DNA of 64,000 bases from Streptomyces geranii (GCF_002954775.1 NZ_PJME01000003.1:423359-487358); one strand, 5' to 3'; numbered from the stretch's first letter, positions 43,423 through 58,466 are shown. The notes: a model not told the origin generated them from the sequence alone. Numbers and translations are program-made.

Positions 43423-43934
43423 CGCCGTACGCCCTCTGGGCCGACACCGAGGTGTCGGCCCTCAGCACGGCCGACCACCTCCTCCTGACCATTGCGACCG
43501 AACTGGCCCTCCCCGAGGGCACGTTCGGCTGCACCCACCTGATCCGCGGTGACCGCCCCCGGGTCGCGCTGTCGTTCACCGTGCCGTCGGAGTCGCTCCT
43601 GCGCACCGCCGAGGAGCAGCTCCGACGGCAGGGGTACGAGGTGACGCCCGGGGTCCCCGACCTGGTGGGCCGCGCGGTCGTGTACCCGGGCGCCGACTCG
43701 CTCAACGGGACTTTGACGGTGGGGGAGTTGGTGGCCAGGAGCGCGATCGACCGGGTGACGGTGCTGGGCGCCCCGGGACAACCACCCGCAGAACAAACCC
43801 TGGTGACACGTAGTCACGTACGCCCCCAATGGCATGGCGGCGACGAACTCGTCCTCGCCGCCATGCCCGCCGTCGGGGGCACCCTGGTGCCGTTCGAGGT
43901 GCCCGACCCGACACCCTGCTGCGCCGATCACTGA
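43419..43934 (+). CDS. hypothetical protein, coupled to the PHP gene
   Basis: A 171-residue cytoplasmic protein I do not recognise. It begins MTPYALWADTEVSALSTADH; it contains LRTAEEQLRRQGYEVTPGVPDLVG, a short alpha/beta pattern, and ends DPTPCCADH with two adjacent cysteines. GTG 43419 overlaps the PHP stop by 4 bp (GTGA), indicating coupling; an ATG at 43404 would add five residues. No export signal, although its partner is exported. Confidence 0.65.
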   Translation: MTPYALWADTEVSALSTADHLLLTIATELALPEGTFGCTHLIRGDRPRVALSFTVPSESLLRTAEEQLRRQGYEVTPGVPDLVGRAVVYPGADSLNGTLTVGELVARSAIDRVTVLGAPGQPPAEQTLVTRSHVRPQWHGGDELVLAAMPAVGGTLVPFEVPDPTPCCADH

Positions 43935-43955
43935 GAGGGCCTCCGGGCCGAGGGA

Positions 43956-43989
43956 GTCGGCTGGAACTGTGGTGAGGGTTCCAGCCGAC
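43956..43989. terminator. hairpin terminator
   Basis: GTCGGCTGGAAC (43956-43967) pairs perfectly with 43978-43989 around a 10-base loop, just after the PHP/hypothetical operon. Confidence 0.85.
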
Positions 43990-44127
43990 ATCCGCTCCCC
44001 CGTGTCACACGCTACGCACGCACGGCCCGGCTGAGTCGCCGATTCCCGCCCGCGAAGTCGCCGTTCCGCGCCACGGAACCGGCCGAACGTCGTTTACGTC
44101 ACGGAGACGACGAGGAGAGGGCGGCCC

Positions 44128-45099
44128 GTGTGTGACGGCGCGGCAGGTGAGTTAGGCGAGTTGGGCGCGTTGCACGTACGCGGTGCCACCGTGGGGCAGT
44201 TGGAGACCGCCGCGTCCTCGATCCTCGCACCGCTCGCGGTGACCGCGCCGGGCGCGGCCGGGTTCCGCGCCGACATCGACGCGGCTGCCGTGGGACGCGC
44301 GGCGGTGGCGCGGATCAGGGGCTCCGGCCATCTGGTGGCCCGTACGGCCAGGGCCATCACGTCCACCGACCCCGAGCTGCTGAAGGTGACCCTGCACCGC
44401 TCGCCCGTGCCCGCGGCCGTGGACCAGGGAGGGCGGCAGTCCCGTGCGTACGGCGGGGACTTCGTGGTCCTCGACATGACGCGGCCCTACCGGCTCGCGG
44501 TCGCCGACGGCTGCGACGTCATGGCCGTCGGCATCCCGCGCGCCGAACTCGGCCGCCATGCCGACGCGGTGACCCGGCAGTCGGCCCGGCGGCTGCCGAC
44601 CGGCACGGGAGCGCAGGCGGTGCTCGCCGCGTTCCTGCAAGGCCTCGGCGGCCATCTCGACGAACTGGCCGGACCGGCGCGCGCCCAGGTCGGCGACGCC
44701 CTGACGGCCCTGCTCGTCGCGGCGTTCACCGAGACGGCACCCGGCCGGACGGACACGGAGACGGCCCTGGTGGACCGCATCCGTGTCTACGCCCTGGCGA
44801 ACATCTCCGACCCGTCGCTGTGCGCCGACTCGGTCGCCGCCGCGCACGGCGTCTCCGTACGCCAGCTGCACCGCCTCTTCCAGCGCTCCGGCGAGCCCTT
44901 CGCGGCCTGGCTCCGCCACGAACGCCTGGGCCGGATCCGCCGCGACCTGCTGGACCCCGCCCACGACAGGCGTACGGCCGCCGCCGTGGCCGCCCGCTGG
45001 GGCATCCACGACCCTCGGCACCTGGCCCGCGCGCTGAAAGCGGCCTACGGACAGTCGGCGCGCGAACTGCGAGGCGGGCGACCGGCACGTGCACAGTGA
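44128..45099 (+). CDS. AraC family transcriptional regulator
   Basis: A 323-residue regulator. The N-terminal ~190 residues are a beta-rich ligand or dimer domain of the AraC-binding-like type (…STDPELLKVTLHRSPVP…, DFVVLDMTRPYRLAV). The C-terminal ~100 residues hold two HTHs: SVAAAHGVSVRQLHRLFQRS and AAVAARWGIHDPRHLARALK, then AYGQSARELR. GTG 44128 follows GAGGAGAGG by 7 bp. It ends 7 bp from the convergent ABC-2 gene. Its target is not evident. Confidence 0.92.
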   Translation: MCDGAAGELGELGALHVRGATVGQLETAASSILAPLAVTAPGAAGFRADIDAAAVGRAAVARIRGSGHLVARTARAITSTDPELLKVTLHRSPVPAAVDQGGRQSRAYGGDFVVLDMTRPYRLAVADGCDVMAVGIPRAELGRHADAVTRQSARRLPTGTGAQAVLAAFLQGLGGHLDELAGPARAQVGDALTALLVAAFTETAPGRTDTETALVDRIRVYALANISDPSLCADSVAAAHGVSVRQLHRLFQRSGEPFAAWLRHERLGRIRRDLLDPAHDRRTAAAVAARWGIHDPRHLARALKAAYGQSARELRGGRPARAQ

Positions 45100-45106
45100 A
45101 CGAAGG

Positions 45107-45907
45107 TCATCCGTTGACCCCCGTGTAATGCCCCAGACTCCACCGCCAGAGCCACCGCGCCCCCACAAACGCCACCAGCCCCAGCAGCGGCGACGCCGCC
45201 GCCAGCCAGTACGGCACTCCCGTGTCGTCGCCGTGGCCGGTCAGTACCGCCGCCGGGAAGTACGCGACGAACGCCAGCGGCAGGCCGAAGGTGAGCAGGC
45301 CGCTCACCGCCCTCGGGAGGACGTTCAGGGGGTAGCTGCCGAACGTGCCGAGCAGTTCCTCCAGCCAGCGGCCCCAGTAGTCGGCCGCCGGGAAGCGCAG
45401 CGAGGCGCAGGCCACCGCCGTGAACAGGGCCGCCTCCAGGAGCATGCCGCCGAGGACGCAGAGCACGAGGTACGTGATCCGGCCCGCCGTCCAGTCCAGG
45501 TCGCTGCGGGACAGCGCGCCGATCATCAGGCCCACGGCCACCGTCAGGTCGCCGATGGCGTTGGTGGGGAAGACGGACAGCTGGACCTGGCGGTACACCG
45601 GCATCGGGCGGACCAGATAGGTGTCGATCATCCCCTCCTGGATGATCTTTCCGATGCCGTGCATCCGCCCGAGGAACAACACGAAGATGCCGTGCGCCAG
45701 CATCCGGGTCGCCGGGATCAGCAGTACCTCCGAGCTGTCCCAGCCGCCCATCCCGGTGAACCGGGTCAGCAGCACCGTGGCGAAGACGATCACCGAGACC
45801 TGCCAGACGGCGCCGATCGCGATCATCATCAGGAACTCGGAGCGGTACTCCAGCTGGGCACGGAAGTTGAGGCGCGTGATGCGCCACGCGATACGTACGG
45901 CGTTCAC
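45107..45907 (-). CDS. ABC-2 type exporter permease (COG4587-like)
   Basis: A 266-residue membrane protein with about six hydrophobic segments. It starts with GTG (MNAVRIAWRITRLNFRAQLEYRSEFLMM), a leader typical of DUF990/ABC-2 permeases. Third gene of a three-gene exporter operon; only 4 bp separate it from the previous permease. Substrate unknown. Confidence 0.9.
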   Translation of the reverse strand: MNAVRIAWRITRLNFRAQLEYRSEFLMMIAIGAVWQVSVIVFATVLLTRFTGMGGWDSSEVLLIPATRMLAHGIFVLFLGRMHGIGKIIQEGMIDTYLVRPMPVYRQVQLSVFPTNAIGDLTVAVGLMIGALSRSDLDWTAGRITYLVLCVLGGMLLEAALFTAVACASLRFPAADYWGRWLEELLGTFGSYPLNVLPRAVSGLLTFGLPLAFVAYFPAAVLTGHGDDTGVPYWLAAASPLLGLVAFVGARWLWRWSLGHYTGVNG

Positions 45908-45911
45908 GGTC

Positions 45912-46715
45912 TCAGCCTCCCTGGGAGATCACGCGGCGGGCGGCCCGGCTCCACAGGAACCGGGTGAACAGGGCCAGCAGGAGGATCCAGCCGGCCTGGA
46001 CGGCGAGTTGGAAGGGGGCGTCCGAGAGCGGGACGCGCCCCACGTACAGCGACAGCGGCACGCTCAGCGTGGCCTGGAAGGGCAGGAAGGAGCTGAGCGT
46101 GATGAACCAGTCCGGGAAGAACCACAGGGGCGCGTACACCCCGGAGAGGAGGTTCTGCGCGAAGACCAGGATGAGCATCGCGGCGCCGTTGCGCAGCGTC
46201 CAGAAGCACAACTGGTCGATGATCAGCATGACGTAGTAGAGGACCAGCTGGCCCAGCAGCAGGCTCAGCGCGAACACCCCTGCCACGGCGGCAGATTCGG
46301 GCGGCTGGACCACGCCGACGGCCAGGCAGACGACGTACCCCGTCAACGCCCAGGCGAAGCCGTACAGTTGCTCGCCGAGCGCGCGCAGCGCGTAGTAGCG
46401 CTGGGGCGGCAGCGGGCGCAGGTACCAGTACACGATCGTGCCGAAGTGCATGTGCTGGAGCACGGTGTCGCGGCCCGCGTACTGGTCCAACTCCCGCAGC
46501 CGGGAGGCGAGTACGGCCATCACGGCGTACGTCACCGCCTGCTCGCGGTTGATCCCGGCCGTCGTGCCGGTCTGCTGGTAGAGGCCGTTCCACAGGGACG
46601 CGACCAGGACCACCTGGACGGTCAGCCGGACCAGGGCGGCGGTCATCCGGGGCGGGGCGTACAGCTCACCGAGGGGGGTGACCCTGGTGGCCCGCCAGGC
46701 GTGCAGGACGGCCAT
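45912..46715 (-). CDS. ABC-2 type exporter permease (COG3694-like)
   Basis: A 267-residue membrane protein with six hydrophobic stretches (MTAALVRLTVQVVLVASLWNG…, VAGVFALSLLLGQLVLYYVM…, AGWILLLALFTRFLW). It follows the ATPase gene after one base and pairs with the other permease to form the membrane channel. Confidence 0.9.
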   Translation of the reverse strand: MAVLHAWRATRVTPLGELYAPPRMTAALVRLTVQVVLVASLWNGLYQQTGTTAGINREQAVTYAVMAVLASRLRELDQYAGRDTVLQHMHFGTIVYWYLRPLPPQRYYALRALGEQLYGFAWALTGYVVCLAVGVVQPPESAAVAGVFALSLLLGQLVLYYVMLIIDQLCFWTLRNGAAMLILVFAQNLLSGVYAPLWFFPDWFITLSSFLPFQATLSVPLSLYVGRVPLSDAPFQLAVQAGWILLLALFTRFLWSRAARRVISQGG

Positions 46716-46716
46716 G

Positions 46717-47733
46717 TCAGCCGCCCTCGTGCGCCGTCGGCGCCTCGGCCTGGATGTACGCGGCCCGCATCACGTCCTCCAGGTCGGCCTCGTCGAGGGC
46801 GATGTCCGTCACCTCGTACCGCTCGATGACCCGCTTGAGCGCCTGGTGGACCGTCGGGGCGTCCGGTCCGTCGTCGGGGCCGAAGACCACCTGGGGGCCC
46901 TCACGGCGGAGCAGTTCGATGCCCGGGAGCGCCTCGACCTCCGCGTGCGGGTCCGCCAGAGTCGCCCTGACCTGCCAGGTCGAGCCGAACCGCTTCTTGA
47001 TCTCGTCCAGCGTGCCGTCGAGGACCAGCCGGCCGTGGTTGACGAGGACGACCCGCTCGGCGAGCCGCTCGACCTCCGTCATGTCGTGCGTGGTCAGCAG
47101 CACCGTCCGGCCGCGTTCCTCGACCTGGTGGCGCAGGAACTCCCGTACCTGTTCCTTCACCACCACGTCCATGCCGATCGTGGGCTCGTCGAGGAACACC
47201 ACCGGCGGGTCGTGCAGCAGCGCCGCCGCCAGGTCGCAGCGCACCCGCTGGCCCAGTGAGAGGTGCCGTACGCGGGTGTCCCAGAAGGTGGACAGCTGCA
47301 GGATGTCGTCGAACTCCCGCAGCCGTACGTCGTGTTCGGGCTTCGGTATCTCGTAGATGTCCCGGAGGATCGAGAACGACTCGCGCACCGGCAGGTCCCA
47401 CCAGAGCTGGGTGCGCTGGCCGAACACCGCGCCGATGTTGCGGGCGTTGCGCTCCCGCTCCAGGTAGGGCACCACACCGGCGACGCGTGCCTCGCCGGAG
47501 GTGGGGGTGAGGATGCCGGTGAGCATCTTGATGGTCGTCGACTTGCCGGCGCCGTTCGGGCCGAGCAGGGCCAGGAGTTCACCCGGCGCCACGTCGAAGG
47601 TGATGTCGGAGACGGCGTCCTTCGCGACCCGCTCCGGTTGGACGAGGGAGCGCAGCGCACCGGTGAAACCGGGACGGCGCACGGTGGTGTGGAAGGTGCG
47701 GGACAGCCCCCGGACCTCTATGGAACCGCTCAC
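46717..47733 (-). CDS. ABC-2 type exporter ATP-binding protein (COG4586-like)
   Basis: A 338-residue ATPase. Walker A GPNGAGKST, Q-loop VFGQRTQLWWDLP, signature LSLGQRVRCDLAAAL, Walker B VVFLDEPTIGMD and H-loop LTTHDMTEVERL are intact. The long N-terminal insertion (FTGALRSLVQPERVAKDAV) and the QLWWDLP Q-loop are typical of the COG4586 group that pairs with DUF990 permeases. GTG start. First gene of the exporter operon. Confidence 0.93.
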   Translation of the reverse strand: MSGSIEVRGLSRTFHTTVRRPGFTGALRSLVQPERVAKDAVSDITFDVAPGELLALLGPNGAGKSTTIKMLTGILTPTSGEARVAGVVPYLERERNARNIGAVFGQRTQLWWDLPVRESFSILRDIYEIPKPEHDVRLREFDDILQLSTFWDTRVRHLSLGQRVRCDLAAALLHDPPVVFLDEPTIGMDVVVKEQVREFLRHQVEERGRTVLLTTHDMTEVERLAERVVLVNHGRLVLDGTLDEIKKRFGSTWQVRATLADPHAEVEALPGIELLRREGPQVVFGPDDGPDAPTVHQALKRVIERYEVTDIALDEADLEDVMRAAYIQAEAPTAHEGG

Positions 47734-47766
47734 TCAGGGAACCTCCGGGAGCTTGCCACGCACGAA

Positions 47767-47800
47767 CACGGCCGTCCGGCTGGGGAGCCGGACGGCCGTG
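47767..47800. terminator. strong hairpin terminator
   Basis: CACGGCCGTCCGGCT (47767-47781) pairs perfectly over 15 bp with 47786-47800 around a GGGG loop, directly downstream of the minus-strand beta-galactosidase gene. Confidence 0.9.
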
Positions 47801-47815
47801 TGACCGGTAACATCC

Positions 47816-50767
<2,952 letters not shown>

Positions 50768-50779
50768 TCAGCCCTTGGT

Positions 50780-51673
50780 TCAGCCCTTGATTCCGGTCTG
50801 CGCGATCCCCTGCACCAGCCAGCGCTGGAGGAAGAGGAACACGAACACCAAGGGAAGGATAGAGATGGCCGTCGCCATGAAGATCAGGTGGTAGTTCACC
50901 GTCTGGTTCGTCATGTACGACGACAGCGCCACCTGGACCGTCCAGGCACTGGGGTCCTGGCCGATGACCAGAGGCCACAGGAAGGCGTTCCAGCCGTTGA
51001 TGAACGTGATTGTGGCAATGGCCGCGAAGAAGTTCAGCGAGTTCGGTACGACGACACGCCAGTACGCGCCCCAGTAGCCGAGCCCGTCCACGCGTGCCGC
51101 CTCCTCCAGCTCCTTCGGGAACCCCAGGAAGTACTGCCGAAAGAGGAAGCAGGTGAAACCGCTGAAGAGGCCCGGGATGATGAGACCTCGGTAACTGTCG
51201 ACCCAGCCCAGGGAGGAGACCAGGACGAAGCTGGGCACGAAGGTCACGGCGGTCGGCACCATCAGGGTGACCAGGACCAGGTAGAACACCTTGTTCGCGT
51301 GCTTGTAGGGGATGCGCGCGAGCCCGTACCCGGCGAGCGAGCACACCAGGAGGATGCCCGAGGTGTGCAGGACGGCGACGACCACGGAGTTCCACATCGA
51401 CCGGGCGAAGTCGACGGTGACGTCGTCGAACGGCTCGGTGATGTTGCCCCACTGGATGTCGGCGGGGAACCACTTCCAGTTCTCGCCGGTGATCTCCGGG
51501 TCCGCCATCAGCGAGTTGCGGATGATCAGGTAGAAGGGGATCAGGAAGAGCAGGCCGGCGACGCCGGTCGCGAGGTAGAGGCCGGTGTTGCCGATCACGC
51601 CGCCGCGCTTGACCTTGGTGGCCTTGGCCGGCTGTGCGGTCGTCCTGTCGATCTCGGGTGCTGTGGTGGTCAC
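50780..51673 (-). CDS. sugar ABC transporter permease (MalG type)
   Basis: A 297-residue permease with an EAA loop KELEEAARVDGLGYWGAYWRV and C-terminus LQRWLVQGIAQTGIKG typical of MalG-class proteins. GTG start in a GTGA overlap with the preceding permease. Imports the substrate of the downstream beta-galactosidase. Confidence 0.93.
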   Translation of the reverse strand: MTTTAPEIDRTTAQPAKATKVKRGGVIGNTGLYLATGVAGLLFLIPFYLIIRNSLMADPEITGENWKWFPADIQWGNITEPFDDVTVDFARSMWNSVVVAVLHTSGILLVCSLAGYGLARIPYKHANKVFYLVLVTLMVPTAVTFVPSFVLVSSLGWVDSYRGLIIPGLFSGFTCFLFRQYFLGFPKELEEAARVDGLGYWGAYWRVVVPNSLNFFAAIATITFINGWNAFLWPLVIGQDPSAWTVQVALSSYMTNQTVNYHLIFMATAISILPLVFVFLFLQRWLVQGIAQTGIKG

Positions 51674-52635
51674 TTGGACTCCTCCCCCCTTCCGAAGCCC
51701 ATGATCTTGCCCTGCAGCAGCGTGACGACGCAGATGAGCATCGTCAGCACGACGGCGCCCGCGCTGCCCGCGCCGTAGTTCTGGTTCTCACCGAGGGCCA
51801 TCTTGTACAGCTCGACCAGCGGGGGCTGTCCCCAGGTGGCCTTGCCGAGCAGGTTGAAGAACTCGTCGAAGGCCTGGTAGGCGGCGACCAGCAGGAGCAG
51901 GATCACCGCGGTCGACGTCGCCCGCAGCTGGGGCAGGGTGATGAAGCGGAAGGTCTGCCAGCCCGGCTTGGCACCGTCGATGGCGGCGGCCTCGTACAGC
52001 TCACGCGGGATGTTCTGCAGCGCCGCGATGAACAGGATCATGTAGAAGCCGGACTGGAGCCACAGCCGCAGGGTCACGATGACCAGCCAGTACCAGGGCG
52101 GGTCGGGGACGGCGAGCCAGGCGATGTTGTCGATGCCGAACCAGCTGAGGACGGTGTTGGCGAGGCCGAAGCGGACGCCGTTGAAGATCGACATCTTCCA
52201 GATCAGCGAGGCGGCGACATAGCTGACCGCCGTCGGGAGGAAGAAGACCGAGCGGAAGAAGGCCCGCATGAACCGCAGCCGGTTCACCAGCAGGGCCAGG
52301 CCCAGCGAGAAGGCCCAGGTGGTGGGCACGATGAACGCCGCGAACACGGTGAAGGTGACCAGGGAGTTCAGGAAGTCGACGTCGGTGAGGACCTGTGTGT
52401 AGTTCTCGAAGCCGACGAAGTCGCTCGGGGTGACCGTGAAGCGGGCCTCGAAGAAGCTGAGGTAGATGCTCCAGCCGATCGGCACGAAGACGAAGACGAT
52501 CAGACCGATGAGGAAGGGCCCGGTGAAGAGCCAGAAGTTGAAGGTGGAGCCGGCCCGCAGGCCCCGCCTCGGCCGGTCCTTGGAGACCTTGGCCGGGGCG
52601 GGCTGGGCGACCCCGCGCGTGGTGGTGGTCGACAT
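51670..52635 (-). CDS. sugar ABC transporter permease (MalF type)
   Basis: A 321-residue permease. EAA loop ELYEAAAIDGAKPGWQTFRF; first membrane span NFWLFTGPFLIGLIVFVF. The frame extends upstream to 52701, but ATG 52635 gives the normal short cytoplasmic leader and leaves a 20-bp gap after the binding-protein gene. Confidence 0.92.
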   Translation of the reverse strand: MSTTTTRGVAQPAPAKVSKDRPRRGLRAGSTFNFWLFTGPFLIGLIVFVFVPIGWSIYLSFFEARFTVTPSDFVGFENYTQVLTDVDFLNSLVTFTVFAAFIVPTTWAFSLGLALLVNRLRFMRAFFRSVFFLPTAVSYVAASLIWKMSIFNGVRFGLANTVLSWFGIDNIAWLAVPDPPWYWLVIVTLRLWLQSGFYMILFIAALQNIPRELYEAAAIDGAKPGWQTFRFITLPQLRATSTAVILLLLVAAYQAFDEFFNLLGKATWGQPPLVELYKMALGENQNYGAGSAGAVVLTMLICVVTLLQGKIMGFGRGEESK

Positions 52636-52655
52636 GTCGCTATCCGTCCGGTGGT

Positions 52656-53918
52656 CTATCCGAAGAGCTTCTTGAGTTCGGTGTCGACCTTCTTCTCGCA
52701 CGCGTCGAGCTGGGCCTTCGGGTCGTCGTCCTTACGGACGGAGTTGGCCATCACGTCGTTGACCGAGGAGATCATGGCCTGGGTCCAGCCGATGTTGTCG
52801 AAGTGGCCGAACTCGTTGAACAGCTTGACGCCCTCGGCCGGCAGCCCGGTCTGGAGCTTGGTGGCGCTCTGCGCGAGGGAGGTGCGCGGCGGGATGTGGA
52901 AGCCGTAGGAGGTCGCCCAGTCCTCCTGGTACTCCTTCTGGTCGATCCACAGCCACTTCACGTACTCCTTGGCCGCGTCGACGTTGTCGCCCTTGGCGTT
53001 GACGAACATCGACCAGCCGCCGTTGGTGACCGACTGCTTGCCGGCGGATCCGACCTTCGGGAAGGGGAAGATGCCGATGTCGTCGCCGAGCGCCTCGATC
53101 ATGGCCGGCATGGCCCACATGCCGCACCACTGGATCGCCGTCAGGCCCTGGATGAAGGCCGAGGGGTCCCACCAGTCGGTCGGGGCGCCGAGCAGCAGGT
53201 CGCCGCTGGTGAACAGGGTGCGCAGCTGCTTCAGGCCCGCGGCGACCTCGTCGGTGTTGAAGGCGGGCTTGTTGTCCGCGGTGAGGGTGTCGGCGCCCGC
53301 GGACCAGATCAGGTTGTTCTGGACCGGCGTGAGGTCGTTGCCGAGGTAGGCGCCCTTGATCTTGGCGGTCTTGAGCTTGGCGGCGGCCTCGATCAGCTCC
53401 TCCAGCGTGGTCGGCACCTCGACCTTGGCCTTCGCGAAGAGCGAGGGCCGGTAGAAGAAGAACTGCGGGTCGTCGATCATCCGGACGCCGTATATCTTCC
53501 CGTCGACCGTGTGCGACGTGATGTCGGCCTGGTTGAAGTCGTCCTTGACCGGGGCGATGATGTCCGTCAGGTCCGCCACCTGGCCGCTCTTGATGAGCTG
53601 GATCTGCGGGTGGAACTCGAAGACGTCGGGCGCGTTCTTGGTGAGCAGCGCGGCGAACAGCTTCTGCTCGAAGTTGGAGCCGGTGATCCACTGCGTGGTC
53701 ACGTTGGCGCCCTTGTAGGCCTTGGCGTACTTCTTGATGGCCTGCTCGGTGCCCGCCTCGCCGTACGCGTGGAAGTACTGGACGAGCGCGTCGCCCGAAC
53801 CGCCGCTGCTACGACCGGTGTTGCCGCCGCACGCGGCGAGTCCGCCGACCGCGGCCAGGCCCATGGCGGCCCGCAGAACGTTCCGGCGGTCCCAGTTGCT
53901 GTTGCTCAATGCCGACAT
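52656..53918 (-). CDS. sugar ABC transporter substrate-binding lipoprotein
   Basis: A 420-residue family 1 binding protein with a Tat-type lipoprotein signal: twin arginines in WDRRNVLRAAMGLAAVGG followed by the lipobox LAAC. The mature domain (FEFHPQIQLIKSGQVADLTD…, NGGWSMFVNAKGDNVDAAKEYV…) is complete. First gene of the operon; AAGGACG precedes the ATG. The ligand is probably a beta-galactoside, judging by the GH2 gene. Confidence 0.92.
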   Translation of the reverse strand: MSALSNSNWDRRNVLRAAMGLAAVGGLAACGGNTGRSSGGSGDALVQYFHAYGEAGTEQAIKKYAKAYKGANVTTQWITGSNFEQKLFAALLTKNAPDVFEFHPQIQLIKSGQVADLTDIIAPVKDDFNQADITSHTVDGKIYGVRMIDDPQFFFYRPSLFAKAKVEVPTTLEELIEAAAKLKTAKIKGAYLGNDLTPVQNNLIWSAGADTLTADNKPAFNTDEVAAGLKQLRTLFTSGDLLLGAPTDWWDPSAFIQGLTAIQWCGMWAMPAMIEALGDDIGIFPFPKVGSAGKQSVTNGGWSMFVNAKGDNVDAAKEYVKWLWIDQKEYQEDWATSYGFHIPPRTSLAQSATKLQTGLPAEGVKLFNEFGHFDNIGWTQAMISSVNDVMANSVRKDDDPKAQLDACEKKVDTELKKLFG

Positions 53919-54017
53919 GTGACGTCCTTGTCTCGAGTACGGCCGCTGCCCTGTCGCTTCAGCGCCAGATGGCTCAAATGAGGTTGCGGAGCGGGACGTT
54001 AACCTTCGGCTAAGGCT

Positions 54018-54032
54018 TCGGCAAGGGGTTGG
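54018..54032. promoter_or_regulatory. candidate ROK operator upstream of the galactoside ABC operon
   Basis: TCGGCAAGGGGTTGG, about 100 bp before the binding-protein start. A close copy lies in front of the ROK gene at 55511. Adjacent CTTCGGCTAAGG/CTTCGGCAAGG direct repeats (54005-54026) overlap it. Confidence 0.4.
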
Positions 54033-54161
54033 ACGAAGCCCGTTCGAAACGTTGTGAGGCGTTCGGGATGCCGGACGAGGCCGGATCGACCGCGGACACG
54101 CCGGAGTCGCGGACCGCCTCGACGGCGGTTCGCGCGGACGTCGACGGCCGTTGGCCCAGAC

Positions 54162-55400
54162 CTACTTCAGGGGCATCGGGCCGGTGCGCCGGGCGGCCGA
54201 CGACCGCTGGGTGGCCGAGGACAGCGCGCCCTCCAGGGCGAAGGTCGCCGCCCCCAGACACGCCGGATCGGTGGGGATGGGGGACAGGACGATCTCGGTC
54301 GCGGCGAACGGCCGTTTCAGCGCGTGCCGGCCGACGGCCTCGGTCACCTCGCGCAGCAGCGGCTCGCCGAGCCTGCGCGCGACCCAGCTGCTGAGCACGA
54401 CCACCTCGGGGTTGAGGACGTTGACCAGGTTCGCGATGGCCGCGCCGATGTAACGGGCGGTCTCCCGTACGACTTTCAGCGCCACCGGGTCGTTCGCGGC
54501 CACGGCGAGGGCGAGGGCGTCGATGGTGGCGGTCTGGTCGTCGGGATGCAGCAGCGGACTGCGCGGATCGATCTCCCGCAGGTTCAGCATGATGCCGGGC
54601 GCACCGACATAGGCCTCCACGCACCCGTGATTGCCGCAACGGCACAGCCTGCCGTCCAGCACGAGCGTGGTGTGCCCCCACTCCCCGGCACTGTTGCTGA
54701 CGCCCCGGTACAGCCCGCCCTGCAGCGCGAGCCCGGAACCGACACCCGTCCCCAGATTGACGACCACCGTGTCCCCGCGCCCACGCGCGGCCCCGAACCA
54801 CATCTCGGCGACCGCGCAGGCGCGCAGCGGATTGTCCAGGTAGAGGGGGTAGGCGATGACCTCGGACAGCAGATCGAGCAGCGGTACGTCGTGCCAGTCC
54901 CAGTTGGGCGCGTACTCCGAGACGCCGGTGTCCCGGTCCACCTGCCCCGGCACGCTCACCCCGACGCCCAGCACCCGCGCGCCCTCGATCCCGGCCTGCG
55001 CGACCACCGACCCGACGGCGGCGGCCACATGGCTGACCACCTGCTCGGGCAGGCTCTCGCCGGGCCGCATGTCCTCGTCGGCGCGGGCCAGCACGTTCAG
55101 CGCGAGGTCGAACAGCTCGACATGGACGTACGTCTCCGCGATGTCGACGCCGATCAGCGCGCCCCCCGACGCGTTCACGGCAACCAGCCCCCGGGGCCGG
55201 CCGCCCGCCGAGTCCTCGAACCCGACCTCGGTGATCATCCGCAGCTCGATCAGCTCACCGACGAGCGTCGCGACCGTGGCGAGGCTCAGCCCGGTGGCGG
55301 CGGCCAGCTCCTGCCGGGACGTCGGCGACGCGGCGATGATCTGGCGCAGCGCCTCGTAGCGGTTCGCGGTGCGGATGTCACGTGATGTGCGCTTCACCAC
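54162..55400 (-). CDS. ROK family transcriptional regulator
   Basis: About 412 residues. The N-terminal winged HTH is SRQELAAATGLSLATVATLVGEL; the rest is an ROK sugar-kinase-like fold with LIGVDIAETYVHVEL (phosphate loop), VVVNLGTGVGSGL, the zinc motif CRCGNHGCVEAYVG near residue 260, and VVVLSSW. It probably senses a sugar or sugar phosphate and controls the galactoside ABC/GH2 operon, which starts 243 bp downstream on the same strand. GTG 55400 after GAGGGGGC is chosen; the reading to 55454 adds 18 unrelated residues. Confidence 0.9.
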   Translation of the reverse strand: MVKRTSRDIRTANRYEALRQIIAASPTSRQELAAATGLSLATVATLVGELIELRMITEVGFEDSAGGRPRGLVAVNASGGALIGVDIAETYVHVELFDLALNVLARADEDMRPGESLPEQVVSHVAAAVGSVVAQAGIEGARVLGVGVSVPGQVDRDTGVSEYAPNWDWHDVPLLDLLSEVIAYPLYLDNPLRACAVAEMWFGAARGRGDTVVVNLGTGVGSGLALQGGLYRGVSNSAGEWGHTTLVLDGRLCRCGNHGCVEAYVGAPGIMLNLREIDPRSPLLHPDDQTATIDALALAVAANDPVALKVVRETARYIGAAIANLVNVLNPEVVVLSSWVARRLGEPLLREVTEAVGRHALKRPFAATEIVLSPIPTDPACLGAATFALEGALSSATQRSSAARRTGPMPLK

Positions 55401-55510
55401 CGGGCTTGCCCCCTCGCCGTGCAGACCTCGCCGTGCCGACCTCAGTGCGGACATCGGGCCAGGGCGCGACGGCCCCGGCGCGCGGCAAGGCTATGGGCAG
55501 CGGGGGAGGT

Positions 55511-55526
55511 TCGACAAGGGGTTAGG
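55511..55526. promoter_or_regulatory. candidate ROK operator upstream of the ROK gene
   Basis: TCGACAAGGGGTTAGG shares 13 of 15 bases with the element at 54018-54032, about 110 bp upstream of the ROK start. Autoregulation is inferred. Confidence 0.4.
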
Positions 55527-55594
55527 AAAGGGGCTGAAGAAAGTCTCCCCGCACTTCGCGGCGGTGGCCGGGACGGTCGGCTGGGAACACCCGA

Positions 55595-58315
<2,721 letters not shown>

Positions 58316-58326
<11 letters not shown>

Positions 58327-58393
58327 GCGGAGGGTCTGACTCGAAGGTCTGAGCCGAAGATCTGACTCGAAGGTCTGAGCCGAAGGTTTGAAC
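58316..58393. repeat. six-unit 13-bp tandem repeat overlapping a stop codon
   Basis: Six consecutive 13-bp units of the type CGAAGGTCTGAGC occupy exactly 78 bp; units 1, 3 and 5 are identical and the even units vary (GGAGGGTCTGACT, CGAAGATCTGACT, CGAAGGTTTGAAC), giving a 26-bp higher-order period. The first unit contains the radical SAM stop codon, so the array has expanded from the gene's end. Confidence 0.92.
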
Positions 58394-58409
58394 GGAACAC
58401 GCCCTCGAT

Positions 58410-58466
58410 CCGTATGGGGGGCGGGGACCCGCACATGGGTTTCCGCAACTCTCTACCCCCGTACGG
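58410..58466. terminator. possible extended stem downstream of the radical SAM gene
   Basis: CCGTATGGGGG (58410-58420) can pair with CCCCCGTACGG (58456-58466) over 11 bp with one G-U, around a 35-base loop. The large loop makes it a weak terminator candidate. Confidence 0.35.
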
